This document shows positions 29,139-37,838 of a stretch of 64,000 nt of DNA, one piece after another. The DNA lies in NCBI RefSeq assembly GCF_001896205.1, contig NZ_MPNU01000001.1, forward strand, positions 1,969,503 to 2,033,502, read 5' to 3'. The notes beneath the pieces are model-generated. The model worked only from the letters and a program-made list of their open reading frames with translations, was not told where the DNA came from and did no database searches. A program made the position numbers and the translations under genes. The stretch comes from Edwardsiella piscicida (lineage in GTDB: Bacteria; Pseudomonadota; Gammaproteobacteria; Enterobacterales; Enterobacteriaceae). Position 1 is the first letter of the stretch; each line of letters opens with the position of its first letter.

Positions 29139-30293
29139 TTATTGTCTCTTTTGTATAATAAAAATTTGATATCCATACTCCCCCAGACAGGTATCATGGA
29201 TATCTATTTCTCTTTTCAGGTCCTGCCAAGCCATCGAGTGGCTCAATTTACTTTTTAAAAGTTCAATTCTTTTTTTCAGCGGCGAAAGATAAAGATCCCA
29301 GGCTTCTTTACTTATTTCGAAATCTGAGATTAGATCGTAACCTGCTTTTTTAATCAGCATCTTATTTTGTGCAACATTTAACATGGCTGGATAATTTTTC
29401 AACCAGAAATTTCTAGCGCTTTCACTAGGTGTATTACTTAACCAAACTATTTCACTGATGACCAGACATCCACCAACTCTCAGATACTTCTTCCATGACA
29501 ATAAAGCATTATTAAATCCCATGATGTAGGCACTGCCTTCTGACCAAATAAGATCAAATACGCCATAGGCGAAAGGAAGTGCTCTCATACTGGCACAGCA
29601 CAGATTTACGCGGTGACGCAGACCATATAACTCATTCAAATATAGTGGTTCATTATCTAGAGCTGTAACGTGAGCCTGAGTATTTGAAGCCAACAATCGA
29701 GTCGCCACCCCACGTCCACAACCAATCTCAAGAATGTTATCTAGATTATCGGGAACCATGCTTAACGCTCTTAACGTATCTGGATCAGAGCCTGGTCCAA
29801 GGCGAATGAGACCGAGAAATATTTCATTAAAGTCAGACATATATGAATCATGCTCATGAATATTTCTTGAAAGGTTGCGAATTCTTAGAGCCTCTTTTTC
29901 ATTAATCCCCTGAGTATTGAGCCAGCGCAAATGCACATCTGGCGATATTTTTTCCAACTCCAGATGCCAAGTCCGTTCTTCTGAAACACCTAACATAGAC
30001 TCCAGTAACATTTTAGCCCGTAACTTTATGGCTATATCATCTTCGAGTTGTTTCAACCTTGCTGTTAAGAGTTGCTTATCACTCTTCACATTTATACATA
30101 CCAGACACTCCTTGAGAGTCAGGCCTGCAGCATGCAGATGGATGACTAATTGCAGTCTTTGAACATCTTTTTCGCTGTAACTCCTATAACCATTAGGAAG
30201 CCTGATGCTTTTAATAATACCGAGCTTTTCATAGTAAAGCAGCGCCGTGCGAGATAGACCTACAATGGCGGCAACCTCTGATATTCGGAACAT
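29139..30293 (-). CDS. MerR-type regulator fused to SAM methyltransferase
   Basis: A 384-residue two-domain protein. Residues 1-70 form a MerR winged helix-turn-helix (FRISEVAAIVGLSRTALLYY, then LPNGYRSYSEKDVQRL). Residues about 75-105 form the dimerisation helix. Residues about 185-290 are a class I SAM methyltransferase: motif I ILEIGCGRGVATRLL, acidic motif II ALDNEPLY, motif IV FDLIWSEGSAY and VGGCLVISE. A helical C-terminal extension follows. In usual MerR proteins the C-terminal part senses the effector, so here the methyltransferase may be sensor, modifier or both. GGAGG lies 6 bases before the chosen ATG. It is AT-rich and probably horizontally acquired, and is co-transcribed with the GNAT gene. 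I do not know a characterised homologue. Confidence 0.88.
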   Translation of the reverse strand: MFRISEVAAIVGLSRTALLYYEKLGIIKSIRLPNGYRSYSEKDVQRLQLVIHLHAAGLTLKECLVCINVKSDKQLLTARLKQLEDDIAIKLRAKMLLESMLGVSEERTWHLELEKISPDVHLRWLNTQGINEKEALRIRNLSRNIHEHDSYMSDFNEIFLGLIRLGPGSDPDTLRALSMVPDNLDNILEIGCGRGVATRLLASNTQAHVTALDNEPLYLNELYGLRHRVNLCCASMRALPFAYGVFDLIWSEGSAYIMGFNNALLSWKKYLRVGGCLVISEIVWLSNTPSESARNFWLKNYPAMLNVAQNKMLIKKAGYDLISDFEISKEAWDLYLSPLKKRIELLKSKLSHSMAWQDLKREIDIHDTCLGEYGYQIFIIQKRQ

Positions 30294-30312
30294 ACCGCAC
30301 CTCCAGAAGTGA

Positions 30313-30343
30313 AGTATCAACTATGAAGCAATAGACGGGTCAA
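30313..30343 (-). promoter_or_regulatory. MerR-type promoter with 19-bp spacer
   Basis: On the minus strand the -35 element TTGACC (30343-30338) and -10 element GATACT (30318-30313) are 19 bp apart. This over-long spacing is typical of MerR-controlled promoters. The spacer contains the dyad CTAT-N6-ATAG (30321-30334). It would start a very short leader ahead of the MerR-methyltransferase gene, implying autoregulation. Confidence 0.55.
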
Positions 30344-30580
30344 TACAAAAATATCTATTTGGCTCAAACAAATATCACTCTTATTTGTTATCGAATTGTA
30401 ACGGAAAAGCGAGTAAGAACCGACCGCTCATACAGGATAAACCACAGGTTTATGGTTTTAAACGCTTAGCCCAGAGTTGACAGAAATTTCGGCGGTTCCG
30501 GCGTAGAACCCCAAGAGGATAGAAATACTATGATAGCTAACGTTCATCCTGAACGCGTGATACGAGATCGCGACGAGAAC

Positions 30581-30614
30581 ACTATTGTGAATTTAATTCC
30601 ACTATAGTAAATTT
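30581..30614. repeat. Two-copy direct repeat upstream of yjaB
   Basis: ACTATTGTGAATTT (30581) and ACTATAGTAAATTT (30601) are imperfect copies spaced by 20 bp, about two helical turns. They lie 60-90 bases before the yjaB start and could be tandem operator half-sites. The rest of this 378-base divergent region shows nothing else I recognise. Confidence 0.45.
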
Positions 30615-30671
30615 GCGCAGGTGAATTTTGGACGTAACTACACCCAATAATGGCCACGAGAAGGTAGCAAA

Positions 30672-31115
30672 ATGTTAAAAATCAGAATGTCACGACTATC
30701 TGAGGCACCCGAAATTATACAAATTTGGCGCAATGCTGTAGATGCTACGCACGATTTTCTCACCGCCCACGACCGGCAACAGATCGAACATGAGGTTATC
30801 AGCTTTTTTTCACAAACCCCCGTCTGGGTTGCAACTAACCAGGAAGATCGTCCACTGGGCTTTATGTTTTTGCATGATGGCCATCTAGAGGCGCTTTTTG
30901 TCGATGCTTCTGCGCGCGGGCTTGGCGTCGGCAAACGGTTGATATCACATGCACTGGCGCTTCACCCTGATTTAAGCGTCGATGTAAATGAACAAAACCA
31001 GCAGGCCGTAGGGTTTTATCAACATATGGGCTTTAACGTCTCAGGGCGTTCCGACCTGGATAGCCAGGGAAGGCCGTATCCCCTATTACACCTGCGCAAA
31101 GCCGACGGATGTTAA
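30672..31115 (+). CDS. yjaB: GNAT-family acetyltransferase YjaB
   Basis: A 147-residue acetyltransferase matching E. coli YjaB (147 aa) along its length: IWRNAVDATHDFL near the N-terminus, HLEALFVDASARGLGVGKRL with the acetyl-CoA loop, and the C-terminal VNEQNQQAVGFYQHMGF and GRPYPLLHL. Physiological substrate is not established. AAGGT lies upstream of the ATG. In E. coli yjaB is elsewhere on the map, so its position here within an accessory stretch is different. It converges on an XRE-cupin gene 20 bases away. Confidence 0.9.
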   Translation: MLKIRMSRLSEAPEIIQIWRNAVDATHDFLTAHDRQQIEHEVISFFSQTPVWVATNQEDRPLGFMFLHDGHLEALFVDASARGLGVGKRLISHALALHPDLSVDVNEQNQQAVGFYQHMGFNVSGRSDLDSQGRPYPLLHLRKADGC

Positions 31116-31135
31116 CGGCGGCTGCAGGGAGAATA

Positions 31136-31738
31136 TCATTTATTTTTTTGGCAAAAAGCCACAACGTATGAACAGCTCTGCTCCCTATCAGGGTTATTCA
31201 TTTGATATTCGCTTGTAAAGGTAAGGGCAATACAGTCTCCAGCCTGGAGATGATGGTTCTGATGATTGACCCGAAAATCAAGGCAGCCACTCAGCATCCA
31301 GAGTGTTTGCCCTGAAAGATGCTCATTCGCGCAGGCAGGGATCGTTAGTTGACCCAGCGCGGGAATGTCGACTCTTATCAGCTCTGGACATGCGCCCACG
31401 GGGGAGAGAGACCAGCGAGTAATGCCCGACTGTTCATCTGTCCAATGCTGCTGCTGATGGGCAAAGCGCACCCGTGAATTCTGGTGTTGCTCAAGCTCTG
31501 CGAAAAATGTTGAGAGCGTAATATTCATGGCGCTAGCTAAGCGACTCAGTATTGTCGCGCTGGGACTGGAGGTGCCCCGTTCGACCTTGCTAATCATGGC
31601 CTGGCTGACGCCCGATCGCTGCGCAAGCTCTGCAACCGTCCAGCCGCGTGTTTTTCTGTGTTTAAGCAATAAGCGCGCAATGTCGCTATCGACTATCTGA
31701 TTTTTAGATGTTTTATCCATTTTCACACTCATGCTCAC
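31136..31738 (-). CDS. XRE-family regulator with C-terminal cupin domain
   Basis: A 200-residue regulator of the SutR/PuuR architecture. The helix-turn-helix is at about 30-80 (GWTVAELAQRSGVSQAMISKVERG). A cupin domain covers about 110-195, with HLSGQTLWMLSGCLDF and LQAGDCIALTF. The cupin probably binds a small ligand. Start is uncertain: ATG at 31738 is used, but an in-frame ATG at 31720 is equally placed relative to purine-rich sequence. It converges on yjaB. Regulators of this type are often encoded beside a GNAT gene, so yjaB may be a target. Confidence 0.88.
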   Translation of the reverse strand: MSMSVKMDKTSKNQIVDSDIARLLLKHRKTRGWTVAELAQRSGVSQAMISKVERGTSSPSATILSRLASAMNITLSTFFAELEQHQNSRVRFAHQQQHWTDEQSGITRWSLSPVGACPELIRVDIPALGQLTIPACANEHLSGQTLWMLSGCLDFRVNHQNHHLQAGDCIALTFTSEYQMNNPDREQSCSYVVAFCQKNK

Positions 31739-32285
31739 TCTCGCTTTCGTCGGCCTGATTATGCCATTACCTCAATTAGGCTGAAATCCTTGATTTTGTA
31801 AGTTTAAAACATCGGCATCATCTATGATTGGCGCATCGTCTCGTCTCAGAGGTCATGGCAGGATCATTAGATGTCGCGCTGGGTAACTGCACGTTTGCTT
31901 CTGACGCTAAGCAGAGGAATAACGCCGGAAGCCTGAGCCGCTATGACCTAATGAATCAATCCGCGAGCAGTAAGCGAAGACCGCTCCCGCCGCCGCCTTA
32001 TTAGCCTCAGGGAGACATCGACGAATGGCGTAAATCGAGCGGTCGTTACCCCGCCCCTCGCCTAATGGACCCAGCGATCTCTCCTTTCCTTCATAACCGG
32101 TGTGACTGTCTGACGGCGGGAAGCGTTCAGAAGAGGGAAAAGAGAGATAAATGTATGTTGTAACTAATTGGAGATCTCGCGACGCCGTACAAAGGGTTAC
32201 ATGCCGAAACCATTCCCCCACAGTCGGAGCGCAGCCAATCTTCTACCATTATCCTATCGGCCCGCTCTGCCCCTGGGGTACTCCT
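31739..32285. other. Intergenic region holding the Ter site
   Basis: About 550 bases between the XRE-cupin gene and the small membrane protein. A minus-strand frame (31907-32221) has no ribosome site and resembles nothing, so I leave it out. The only feature I can support is the Ter sequence. The asr gene, found near here in E. coli, is not present. Confidence 0.4.
32149..32171 (+). other. ter: Replication terminator Ter (Tus-binding site)
   Basis: The core GTATGTTGTAACTAA (32153-32167) is identical to the 15-bp heart of E. coli Ter sites. It includes the G (32153) whose paired C forms the Tus lock. With the G at the left end, forks moving rightward meet the blocking face and leftward forks pass. 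Since dif lies to the left and this arm is replicated toward it, the orientation fits a standard fork trap. The tus gene is not in the window. Confidence 0.85.
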
Positions 32286-32366
32286 ATGTTCCGTCACTAT
32301 CGCTTCGAGCTGTTGATGCTATTGCTCATTCTGTGCGCCATCATCGCAGCCTGTTTTTATGTTTAG
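32286..32366 (+). CDS. ydgU: Small membrane protein YdgU
   Basis: A 26-residue frame encoding MFRHYRFELLMLLLILCAII and a short tail: a basic N-terminus followed by one membrane helix. It matches the pattern of the small inner-membrane protein YdgU of E. coli and lies immediately before ydgD, its E. coli neighbour. A G-rich ribosome site lies about 8 bases upstream. Function is unknown. The synteny is the best support, since such short proteins carry little sequence information. Confidence 0.72.
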   Translation: MFRHYRFELLMLLLILCAIIAACFYV

Positions 32367-32445
32367 CTGCATCAGATGACGTGCATAGCGCCCCGCCGAT
32401 TGACTACACTGTCGATAAATAACACGATGATTCACGGAATTAACC

Positions 32446-33258
32446 ATGCGCTTCCCTGCCCTTTTGAGCATTACGCTGTTATTGACTCCCTGGCTACCGC
32501 ACGCCGCCCTGGCGGATGACGGGCTTACCCCCGCTCAGCAGCGACAGCTGTTCTTCGGTCACGACGATCGCGATCGCGTCAGTGAGGTCGCCGACGGGCC
32601 ATGGAACGCCATCGGCCAGGTCGAAACCGCCAGCGGCAACCTGTGCACCGCCACCCTGATCGCGCCGCGCTGGGCGCTGACGGCGGGCCACTGTCTGCTG
32701 GCACCGCCGGGAAAAACCGATCGCGCCGTAGCGCTGCGCTTTATGTCTCAGGACGGTAAGTGGCGCTACCAGTCACGCCATCTACAGACGCGGGTCAATC
32801 CGCAGCTGTACAAAAAGCTCAAGGCCGACGGCGATGGCTGGATTGTTCCGCCGGCGGCGGCGCCGCAGGATTATGGATTGGTGGAGATCACGGCCGGTCC
32901 CCTGCCCGATCTGCGTCCGCTGCCGGTATGGCAAGGGACACCGAAAGCGCTGAGCGCGGCGCTGAAGGCGCAGCACCGCCAGGTGACCCAGGCCGGCTAT
33001 CCGCAGGATCATCTGGATGTGCTCTATCGCCATCGCGACTGCCTCATCACCGGTTGGGCACAGAGCGGCGTGCTGAGCCACCGCTGCGATACGCTGCCGG
33101 GCGACAGCGGATCGCCGCTGCTGATGCGTCAGGCGACCGGATGGACGCTGGTCGCGATCCAAAGCTCGGCGCCGGCGGCGGAAAACCGAGCGCTGGCCGA
33201 TAATCGCGCCGTCGCCGTTACCGCGATTAACGCGGGGCTGCAGCGTCTAATGCGCTGA
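32446..33258 (+). CDS. ydgD: YdgD, exported trypsin-like serine protease
   Basis: A 270-residue periplasmic protein with signal peptide (about 1-23) and a chymotrypsin fold. Catalytic His lies in LTAGHCLL, the Asp in the [11 protein letters not shown] region, and the Ser in the [10 protein letters not shown] motif. It matches E. coli YdgD across its length, including the Cys pairs. No substrate is established. There is only a weak ribosome site before the ATG. It converges on hrpA, 17 bases away. Confidence 0.92.
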   Translation: MRFPALLSITLLLTPWLPHAALADDGLTPAQQRQLFFGHDDRDRVSEVADGPWNAIGQVETASGNLCTATLIAPRWALTAGHCLLAPPGKTDRAVALRFMSQDGKWRYQSRHLQTRVNPQLYKKLKADGDGWIVPPAAAPQDYGLVEITAGPLPDLRPLPVWQGTPKALSAALKAQHRQVTQAGYPQDHLDVLYRHRDCLITGWAQSGVLSHRCDTLPGDSGSPLLMRQATGWTLVAIQSSAPAAENRALADNRAVAVTAINAGLQRLMR

Positions 33259-33275
33259 GGCCCCGGGCGGCGCGG

Positions 33276-36200
33276 CTATGGCTGCTCCGCCGCCTCCATC
33301 GCCTGCAGGATACGCTTGTCTGACACCGGATAGGGTGTGCCCAGCTGCTGAGCAAAATAGCTGACGCGCAGCTCCTCGATCATCCAGCGGATAGCCTGTA
33401 CCTCCGGCGTCTGACGCCGCACCGGCGGCAGACGGTTAAGCCACTGCTGCCAGGCCTGCTGTACCTGTTCAACGCGCAGCATCTGGGCCCGATCGCGGTG
33501 CGGGTCGATACCCAGCTTCTCCAGGCGACGCTCGATGGCGTGCAGATAGCGCTCCACGTCCGCCAGGCGATCCGCGCCGGTCGCAGTGACAAAGCCCCGG
33601 TAGATAAGCCCGCCCAGCTGCGCCTTAATATCGGAGAGGGCCAGCGCCATCGTCATGTCAACCCGCCCTTTCAGGCGCTTATTGATCCCGTTGGCACAGG
33701 TCAGAATGCGCTCGACCTGTGCGGCAATCGCAACCACCGTCTCATTCAGCTCGCCGCGCACCCGCTCATGCAGCGCCTCAAACGCCGCGGTCTCCCAGAC
33801 GGCGCCGCCGTGGCGCGCCACCAGCGTATCCACGCCGCAGGCGATGCAGTCGTCGATCAGCTCCAGCACCTTGCCATAGGGGTTAAAGTAGAGCCCCAGC
33901 TTGGCCTTGTTCGGCAGCTTTTCATGCAGATACTTCACCGGAGACGGAATATTCAGCAGCAGCAGCCGGCGCAGACCGCGGCGCATCGCCTGCTGCTGCT
34001 CCTGTTCGGTCTCAAAGAGCCGGATCGCCACGCTCTCCTTCTCATCCACCAGCGCCGGATAGGCCTTGATGGCATAGCCGCCGCGCTTTTGCTCATAGCA
34101 CTGCGGCAGCTGACCAAAGCTCCACAGATGCAGCCCCGCTTGTTCAAGGCCATCGTCCGCCACCGCCGACAGGGTTTGCTGTACACGATCCTTCAAACGC
34201 TGCTTCAGCGCTTCCAGCGACTTACCCTCGGCCAGCGGCCGGTTGCGATCGTCCAGCACCCGAAACGTGACGCTCAGGTGATCGGGCAGCTGATCCAGCT
34301 GCCAGTCATCACGTGACACTGTCACACCTGTCATGCGGCGCAGTTCGCGCTCCATCGACTCCAGCAGCGGCAGCTCAAAGGGCGTCGCACGGGCCAGGAA
34401 GGCATCGGCATAGTTGGGGGCCGGCACAAAGTTACGCCGCAGCGGCTTCGGCAACGACTTGATCAGCGCCATCACGCGCTCACGGCGAATACCGGGGATC
34501 TGCCAATCAAAATCACGATCCTCGATCTGATTCAAGATCGCCAGCGGAATATGCACCGTCACGCCGTCGGCATCCGCGCCCGGCTCGAACTGGTAGGAAA
34601 GACGCAGGCGAAAGTTGCCCTGCTGCCAGGCATTGGGGTAATCCTGCGCGCTAATGCGGGCGGCCCCCTCTTTGATCAGCATCGACTTCTCAAAGTTGAG
34701 CAGCTCGGGCTGCGCGGCCCCCGCTTTCTTCCACCAGCTATCGAAGTGACGCACCGACACCACCTCTTGACCGATCCGTCGGTCATAAAAGGCAAACAGC
34801 GTCTCGTCATCCACCAGAATATCGCGGCGACGCGACTTGTGCTCCAGCTCTTCGACCTCGCTGCGCAGACGTTGATTGGCGCGCATAAAGGCGTGCTTTG
34901 TCTGCCACTCCCCCTGAACCAGGGCATGGCGAATAAACAGCTCTCGGCACAGCAGCGGATCGATGCGTCCGTAGTTCACTCGCCGCTCGTTGACGATCGG
35001 CAGACCATACAGCGTGACCTTCTCGCTGGCCATCACCGCGCCCTGGCTTTTCTCCCAGTGCGGATCGCTATAGCTGCGCTTAATCAGGTGCTGTGCCAAG
35101 GGTTCGATCCACTCCGGGTCGATCCGTGCGGCGACGCGCCCCCACAGGCGAGAGGTCTCCACCAGCTCCGCCACCATCGCCCACTTGGGCGGCTTCTTAA
35201 ACAGCGACGAACCGGGAAAAATGGCGAAACGGGCGTTGCGCGCGCCGGTAAATTCCTGCTTTTCGACATCTTTCTGTCCGATATGGGAGAGCAGGCCGCT
35301 CAGCAGCGCGCAGTGCAGCGCCCGGTAATCGGCGGGGGCGCTGTTAATATGGAACCCCAGCGATTTCACCGACTGACGCAGCTGGGTATAGATATCCTGC
35401 CACTCGCGCACCCGCAGATAGTTGAGAAACTCGCTTTTACACAGCCGACGCAGCTGGTTAGCGGAGAGCGCCTGCTGCTGTTCGCGCAGATAGTTCCACA
35501 GATTGACCAGCGCCAGAAAGTCACTCTCTTTATCGCTGAAGCGACGGTGCTTCTCATCCGCCGCCTGCGGACGGTCGGCGGGCCGTTCGCGCGGGTCCTG
35601 AATCGACAGCCCGGCGGCGATCACCATCACCTCACGCAGGGCACCGTTGCGCTCCCCTTCGATCACCATGCGCGCCAGACGCGGATCGATGGGCAGCTGC
35701 GCCAGCTGACGTCCCAGCGCGGTCAGTTGCTGGTGTCCACGCGCATTGACCGTGACCGCACCCAGCTCCTCCAGCAGACGCACCCCATCCTGAATATTGC
35801 GCTTATCCGGCGCCTCGACAAAGGGGAAGGCGGCAATGTCGCCCAGCCCCAGCGCGGTCATCTGCAGGATCACCGACGCGAGATTGGTGCGCAGGATCTC
35901 CGGATCGGTAAAGGCGGGACGCGACAGGAAGTCCTGCTCATCGTACAGCCGGATACAGATCCCATCGGAGACGCGGCCGCAGCGCCCTTTACGCTGATTG
36001 GCCGAGGCTTGGGATATCGGCTCAATCGGCAGCCGCTGAACCTTGGTCCGATAGCTGTAGCGACTGATGCGCGCCGTACCGGGATCGATAACATATTTGA
36101 TCCCCGGCACCGTCAGCGAGGTCTCCGCCACGTTGGTCGCCAGCACAATGCGCCGTCCGCTATGGGCGTGAAAGACCCGGTTCTGCTCGGCCGCGGACAG

Positions 36201-37160
36201 GCGAGCATACAGCGGCAGCACCTCGGTATGGGGCAGCTCAAGGCGGTTCAGCGCATCGGCGGTATCGCGGATCTCTCGCTCGCCGCTCATAAAGATCAGA
36301 ATATCGCCCGGCGCCTCATGGCGCAGCTCATCCACCGCATCGATAATCGCCTGGGTCTGATCGCGATCGCCTTCGCCATCGGCGATGGGCCGGTAGCGAA
36401 CGTCAACCGGATAGGTCCGTCCGGATACCTCGACGATCGGCGCATTATTGAAGTGGCGGGAGAAACGCTGCGGGTCAATGGTCGCCGAGGTGATGATCAC
36501 CTTGAGATCGGGACGCTTGGGCAGCAGCTGACGCAGATAGCCCAGGATAAAGTCGATGTTCAGGCTGCGTTCGTGGGCCTCATCGATAATCAGCGTGTCA
36601 TACTGCATCAGCAGTCGGTCCTGCTGGATCTCCGCCAGCAAAATCCCGTCGGTCATCAGCTTGACCAGCGTGTTGTCGCCGACCCGATCGCTAAAGCGCA
36701 CCTTATAGCCCACGCAGCTACCCAGCGGGGTATCCAGCTCATGGGCGATACGCTCTGCCACCGAACGGGCCGCCAAGCGGCGCGGCTGACTGTGACCGAT
36801 CATCCCGCGCACTCCGCGCCCCAGCGCCAGGCACATTTTGGGCAGCTGGGTCGTTTTACCGGAGCCGGTCTCCCCGGCGACAATCACCACCTGATTATCG
36901 CGGATCGCCGCCAGCAGCGCCTCGCTCTTCTGACTGACCGGCAGCCCCGGCGGATAGCTAATCGTCGGACAGGCGGCGCGCCGGTTGGCCGTCACCTGAC
37001 GCGCCCGGGCGATCTCCTCCGCCAGCGTCGCGGCGGTCGCCTGCAGGGTATCGGGTTGGGTGATTTTATTGGCGCCCTGGAGACGGCGCATCAAACGCTG
37101 GCGATCGCGCAGCATGACATCATCAAGCTGGTCGGCCAGCGCACCAAGCGGGGATTTCAC
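33276..37160 (-). CDS. hrpA: ATP-dependent RNA helicase HrpA (DEAH-box)
   Basis: A 1294-residue DEAH helicase, near the E. coli length of 1300. Walker A is GETGSGKTTQ near residues 96-105. DEAH is in IIDEAHERSL and the SAT motif in ITSATID. Motif VI reads QRKGRCGR. HA2 and OB-like domains follow, then the long C-terminal HrpA-specific region. In E. coli it rescues stalled ribosomes and processes fimbrial mRNA. The start is a GTG with AAGGA 9 bases upstream. A long overlapping plus-strand frame is only a GC-rich shadow. One matS site lies inside the gene. Confidence 0.96.
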   Translation of the reverse strand: MKSPLGALADQLDDVMLRDRQRLMRRLQGANKITQPDTLQATAATLAEEIARARQVTANRRAACPTISYPPGLPVSQKSEALLAAIRDNQVVIVAGETGSGKTTQLPKMCLALGRGVRGMIGHSQPRRLAARSVAERIAHELDTPLGSCVGYKVRFSDRVGDNTLVKLMTDGILLAEIQQDRLLMQYDTLIIDEAHERSLNIDFILGYLRQLLPKRPDLKVIITSATIDPQRFSRHFNNAPIVEVSGRTYPVDVRYRPIADGEGDRDQTQAIIDAVDELRHEAPGDILIFMSGEREIRDTADALNRLELPHTEVLPLYARLSAAEQNRVFHAHSGRRIVLATNVAETSLTVPGIKYVIDPGTARISRYSYRTKVQRLPIEPISQASANQRKGRCGRVSDGICIRLYDEQDFLSRPAFTDPEILRTNLASVILQMTALGLGDIAAFPFVEAPDKRNIQDGVRLLEELGAVTVNARGHQQLTALGRQLAQLPIDPRLARMVIEGERNGALREVMVIAAGLSIQDPRERPADRPQAADEKHRRFSDKESDFLALVNLWNYLREQQQALSANQLRRLCKSEFLNYLRVREWQDIYTQLRQSVKSLGFHINSAPADYRALHCALLSGLLSHIGQKDVEKQEFTGARNARFAIFPGSSLFKKPPKWAMVAELVETSRLWGRVAARIDPEWIEPLAQHLIKRSYSDPHWEKSQGAVMASEKVTLYGLPIVNERRVNYGRIDPLLCRELFIRHALVQGEWQTKHAFMRANQRLRSEVEELEHKSRRRDILVDDETLFAFYDRRIGQEVVSVRHFDSWWKKAGAAQPELLNFEKSMLIKEGAARISAQDYPNAWQQGNFRLRLSYQFEPGADADGVTVHIPLAILNQIEDRDFDWQIPGIRRERVMALIKSLPKPLRRNFVPAPNYADAFLARATPFELPLLESMERELRRMTGVTVSRDDWQLDQLPDHLSVTFRVLDDRNRPLAEGKSLEALKQRLKDRVQQTLSAVADDGLEQAGLHLWSFGQLPQCYEQKRGGYAIKAYPALVDEKESVAIRLFETEQEQQQAMRRGLRRLLLLNIPSPVKYLHEKLPNKAKLGLYFNPYGKVLELIDDCIACGVDTLVARHGGAVWETAAFEALHERVRGELNETVVAIAAQVERILTCANGINKRLKGRVDMTMALALSDIKAQLGGLIYRGFVTATGADRLADVERYLHAIERRLEKLGIDPHRDRAQMLRVEQVQQAWQQWLNRLPPVRRQTPEVQAIRWMIEELRVSYFAQQLGTPYPVSDKRILQAMEAAEQP
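34313..34325. other. matS: matS site inside hrpA
   Basis: GTGACACTGTCAC matches the consensus GTGACRNYGTCAC exactly. It lies in coding sequence, as many matS sites do. Confidence 0.85.
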
Positions 37161-37307
37161 GTTCAGAATTCCTTGGAAAGGCGCCGGTGCGATACGTATT
37201 CGCCCGGCGCGGCAGTTGATATCCTGTTATCTCCCTATCTTACCACAGACGGGCGCCGGGTCAGAGTGTGACAGGGCGCGCACTTTACCCCCGATGTCCG
37301 ACGCTGA

Positions 37308-37634
37308 TCACGGCTTGCGCAGCCACATACCGTTGATGCCCTGCACGTAGTCACCGGGCCGAGCGCGAGCCACCAGCTTTTCGCCCGCTAGGCGCGCCAC
37401 GCTGTCGCGACTGACGCCGTTGCTCTGCGCCAGCGCCTGATAGCTTTCCGCCCGCCCCCGATTGACCCGCGCCACCAGCGCCAGCGTCTCGGCGTCCTGA
37501 CTGCGGGCAGCCAGATAGCCGCTGAGGGTCTCCCCGACCCGACCACTGGCCCGGGCCTCATCCAGCGTTACCGCCCGCAGCGGCAGGCTCAGCGCCAGCG
37601 CGGCGCAAAACAGCAGAATCCGATAGCGTTTCAC
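37308..37634 (-). CDS. ydbL: YdbL, periplasmic DUF1318 protein
   Basis: A 108-residue exported protein with an N-terminal signal (about 1-21, LSLPLRAVT). The DUF1318 body carries ARASGRVGETLSGYLAA and a Trp-containing C-terminus INGMWLRKP. In E. coli, YdbL acts with YnbE and YdbH in phospholipid transport between the membranes, apparently as a chaperone limiting YnbE assembly. The start is a GTG preceded by AAGGAGGAGG, a very strong ribosome site. It is the last gene of ydbH-ynbE-ydbL. Confidence 0.92.
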   Translation of the reverse strand: MKRYRILLFCAALALSLPLRAVTLDEARASGRVGETLSGYLAARSQDAETLALVARVNRGRAESYQALAQSNGVSRDSVARLAGEKLVARARPGDYVQGINGMWLRKP

Positions 37635-37643
37635 CCCTCCTCC

Positions 37644-37838
37644 TTAGAACAGCCCAGGCTTGGACTTCAGCAGGGTTTCAACCTCTTTATCCAGCGTAAT
37701 GTGAATGTCATGCTCAATCTTCACGTTCATATTGATGGTGATAGGCTGCGTGGGCGCCGCGACCTCGATGCGCGGCGTACACCCCGTGGCCCACAGCGCC
37801 AGCAGCAACGCCGGCAGCGCAAAATTACGGTTACTCAT
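37644..37838 (-). CDS. ynbE: YnbE, small outer membrane lipoprotein
   Basis: A 64-residue lipoprotein with lipobox ATGC, then a short mature chain with IEVAAPTQPITINMNVKIEH, nearly identical to E. coli YnbE. The protein pairs with YdbH as a beta-strand extension at the outer membrane end of the lipid bridge. GAGGAG precedes the ATG. Its start overlaps the ydbH stop by a few bases. Confidence 0.94.
   Translation of the reverse strand: MSNRNFALPALLLALWATGCTPRIEVAAPTQPITINMNVKIEHDIHITLDKEVETLLKSKPGLF

Noticed and set aside
31907-32221. Minus-strand frame of 104 codons covering the Ter site
   Set aside because: Lacks a ribosome site, resembles no family, and the Ter site explains the conserved part.
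34551-37271. 906-codon open frame on the plus strand opposite hrpA
   Set aside because: It is antisense to the well-matched hrpA, has no known domain and is rich in Arg, Gln, His and Gly as expected from a GC-rich shadow frame.
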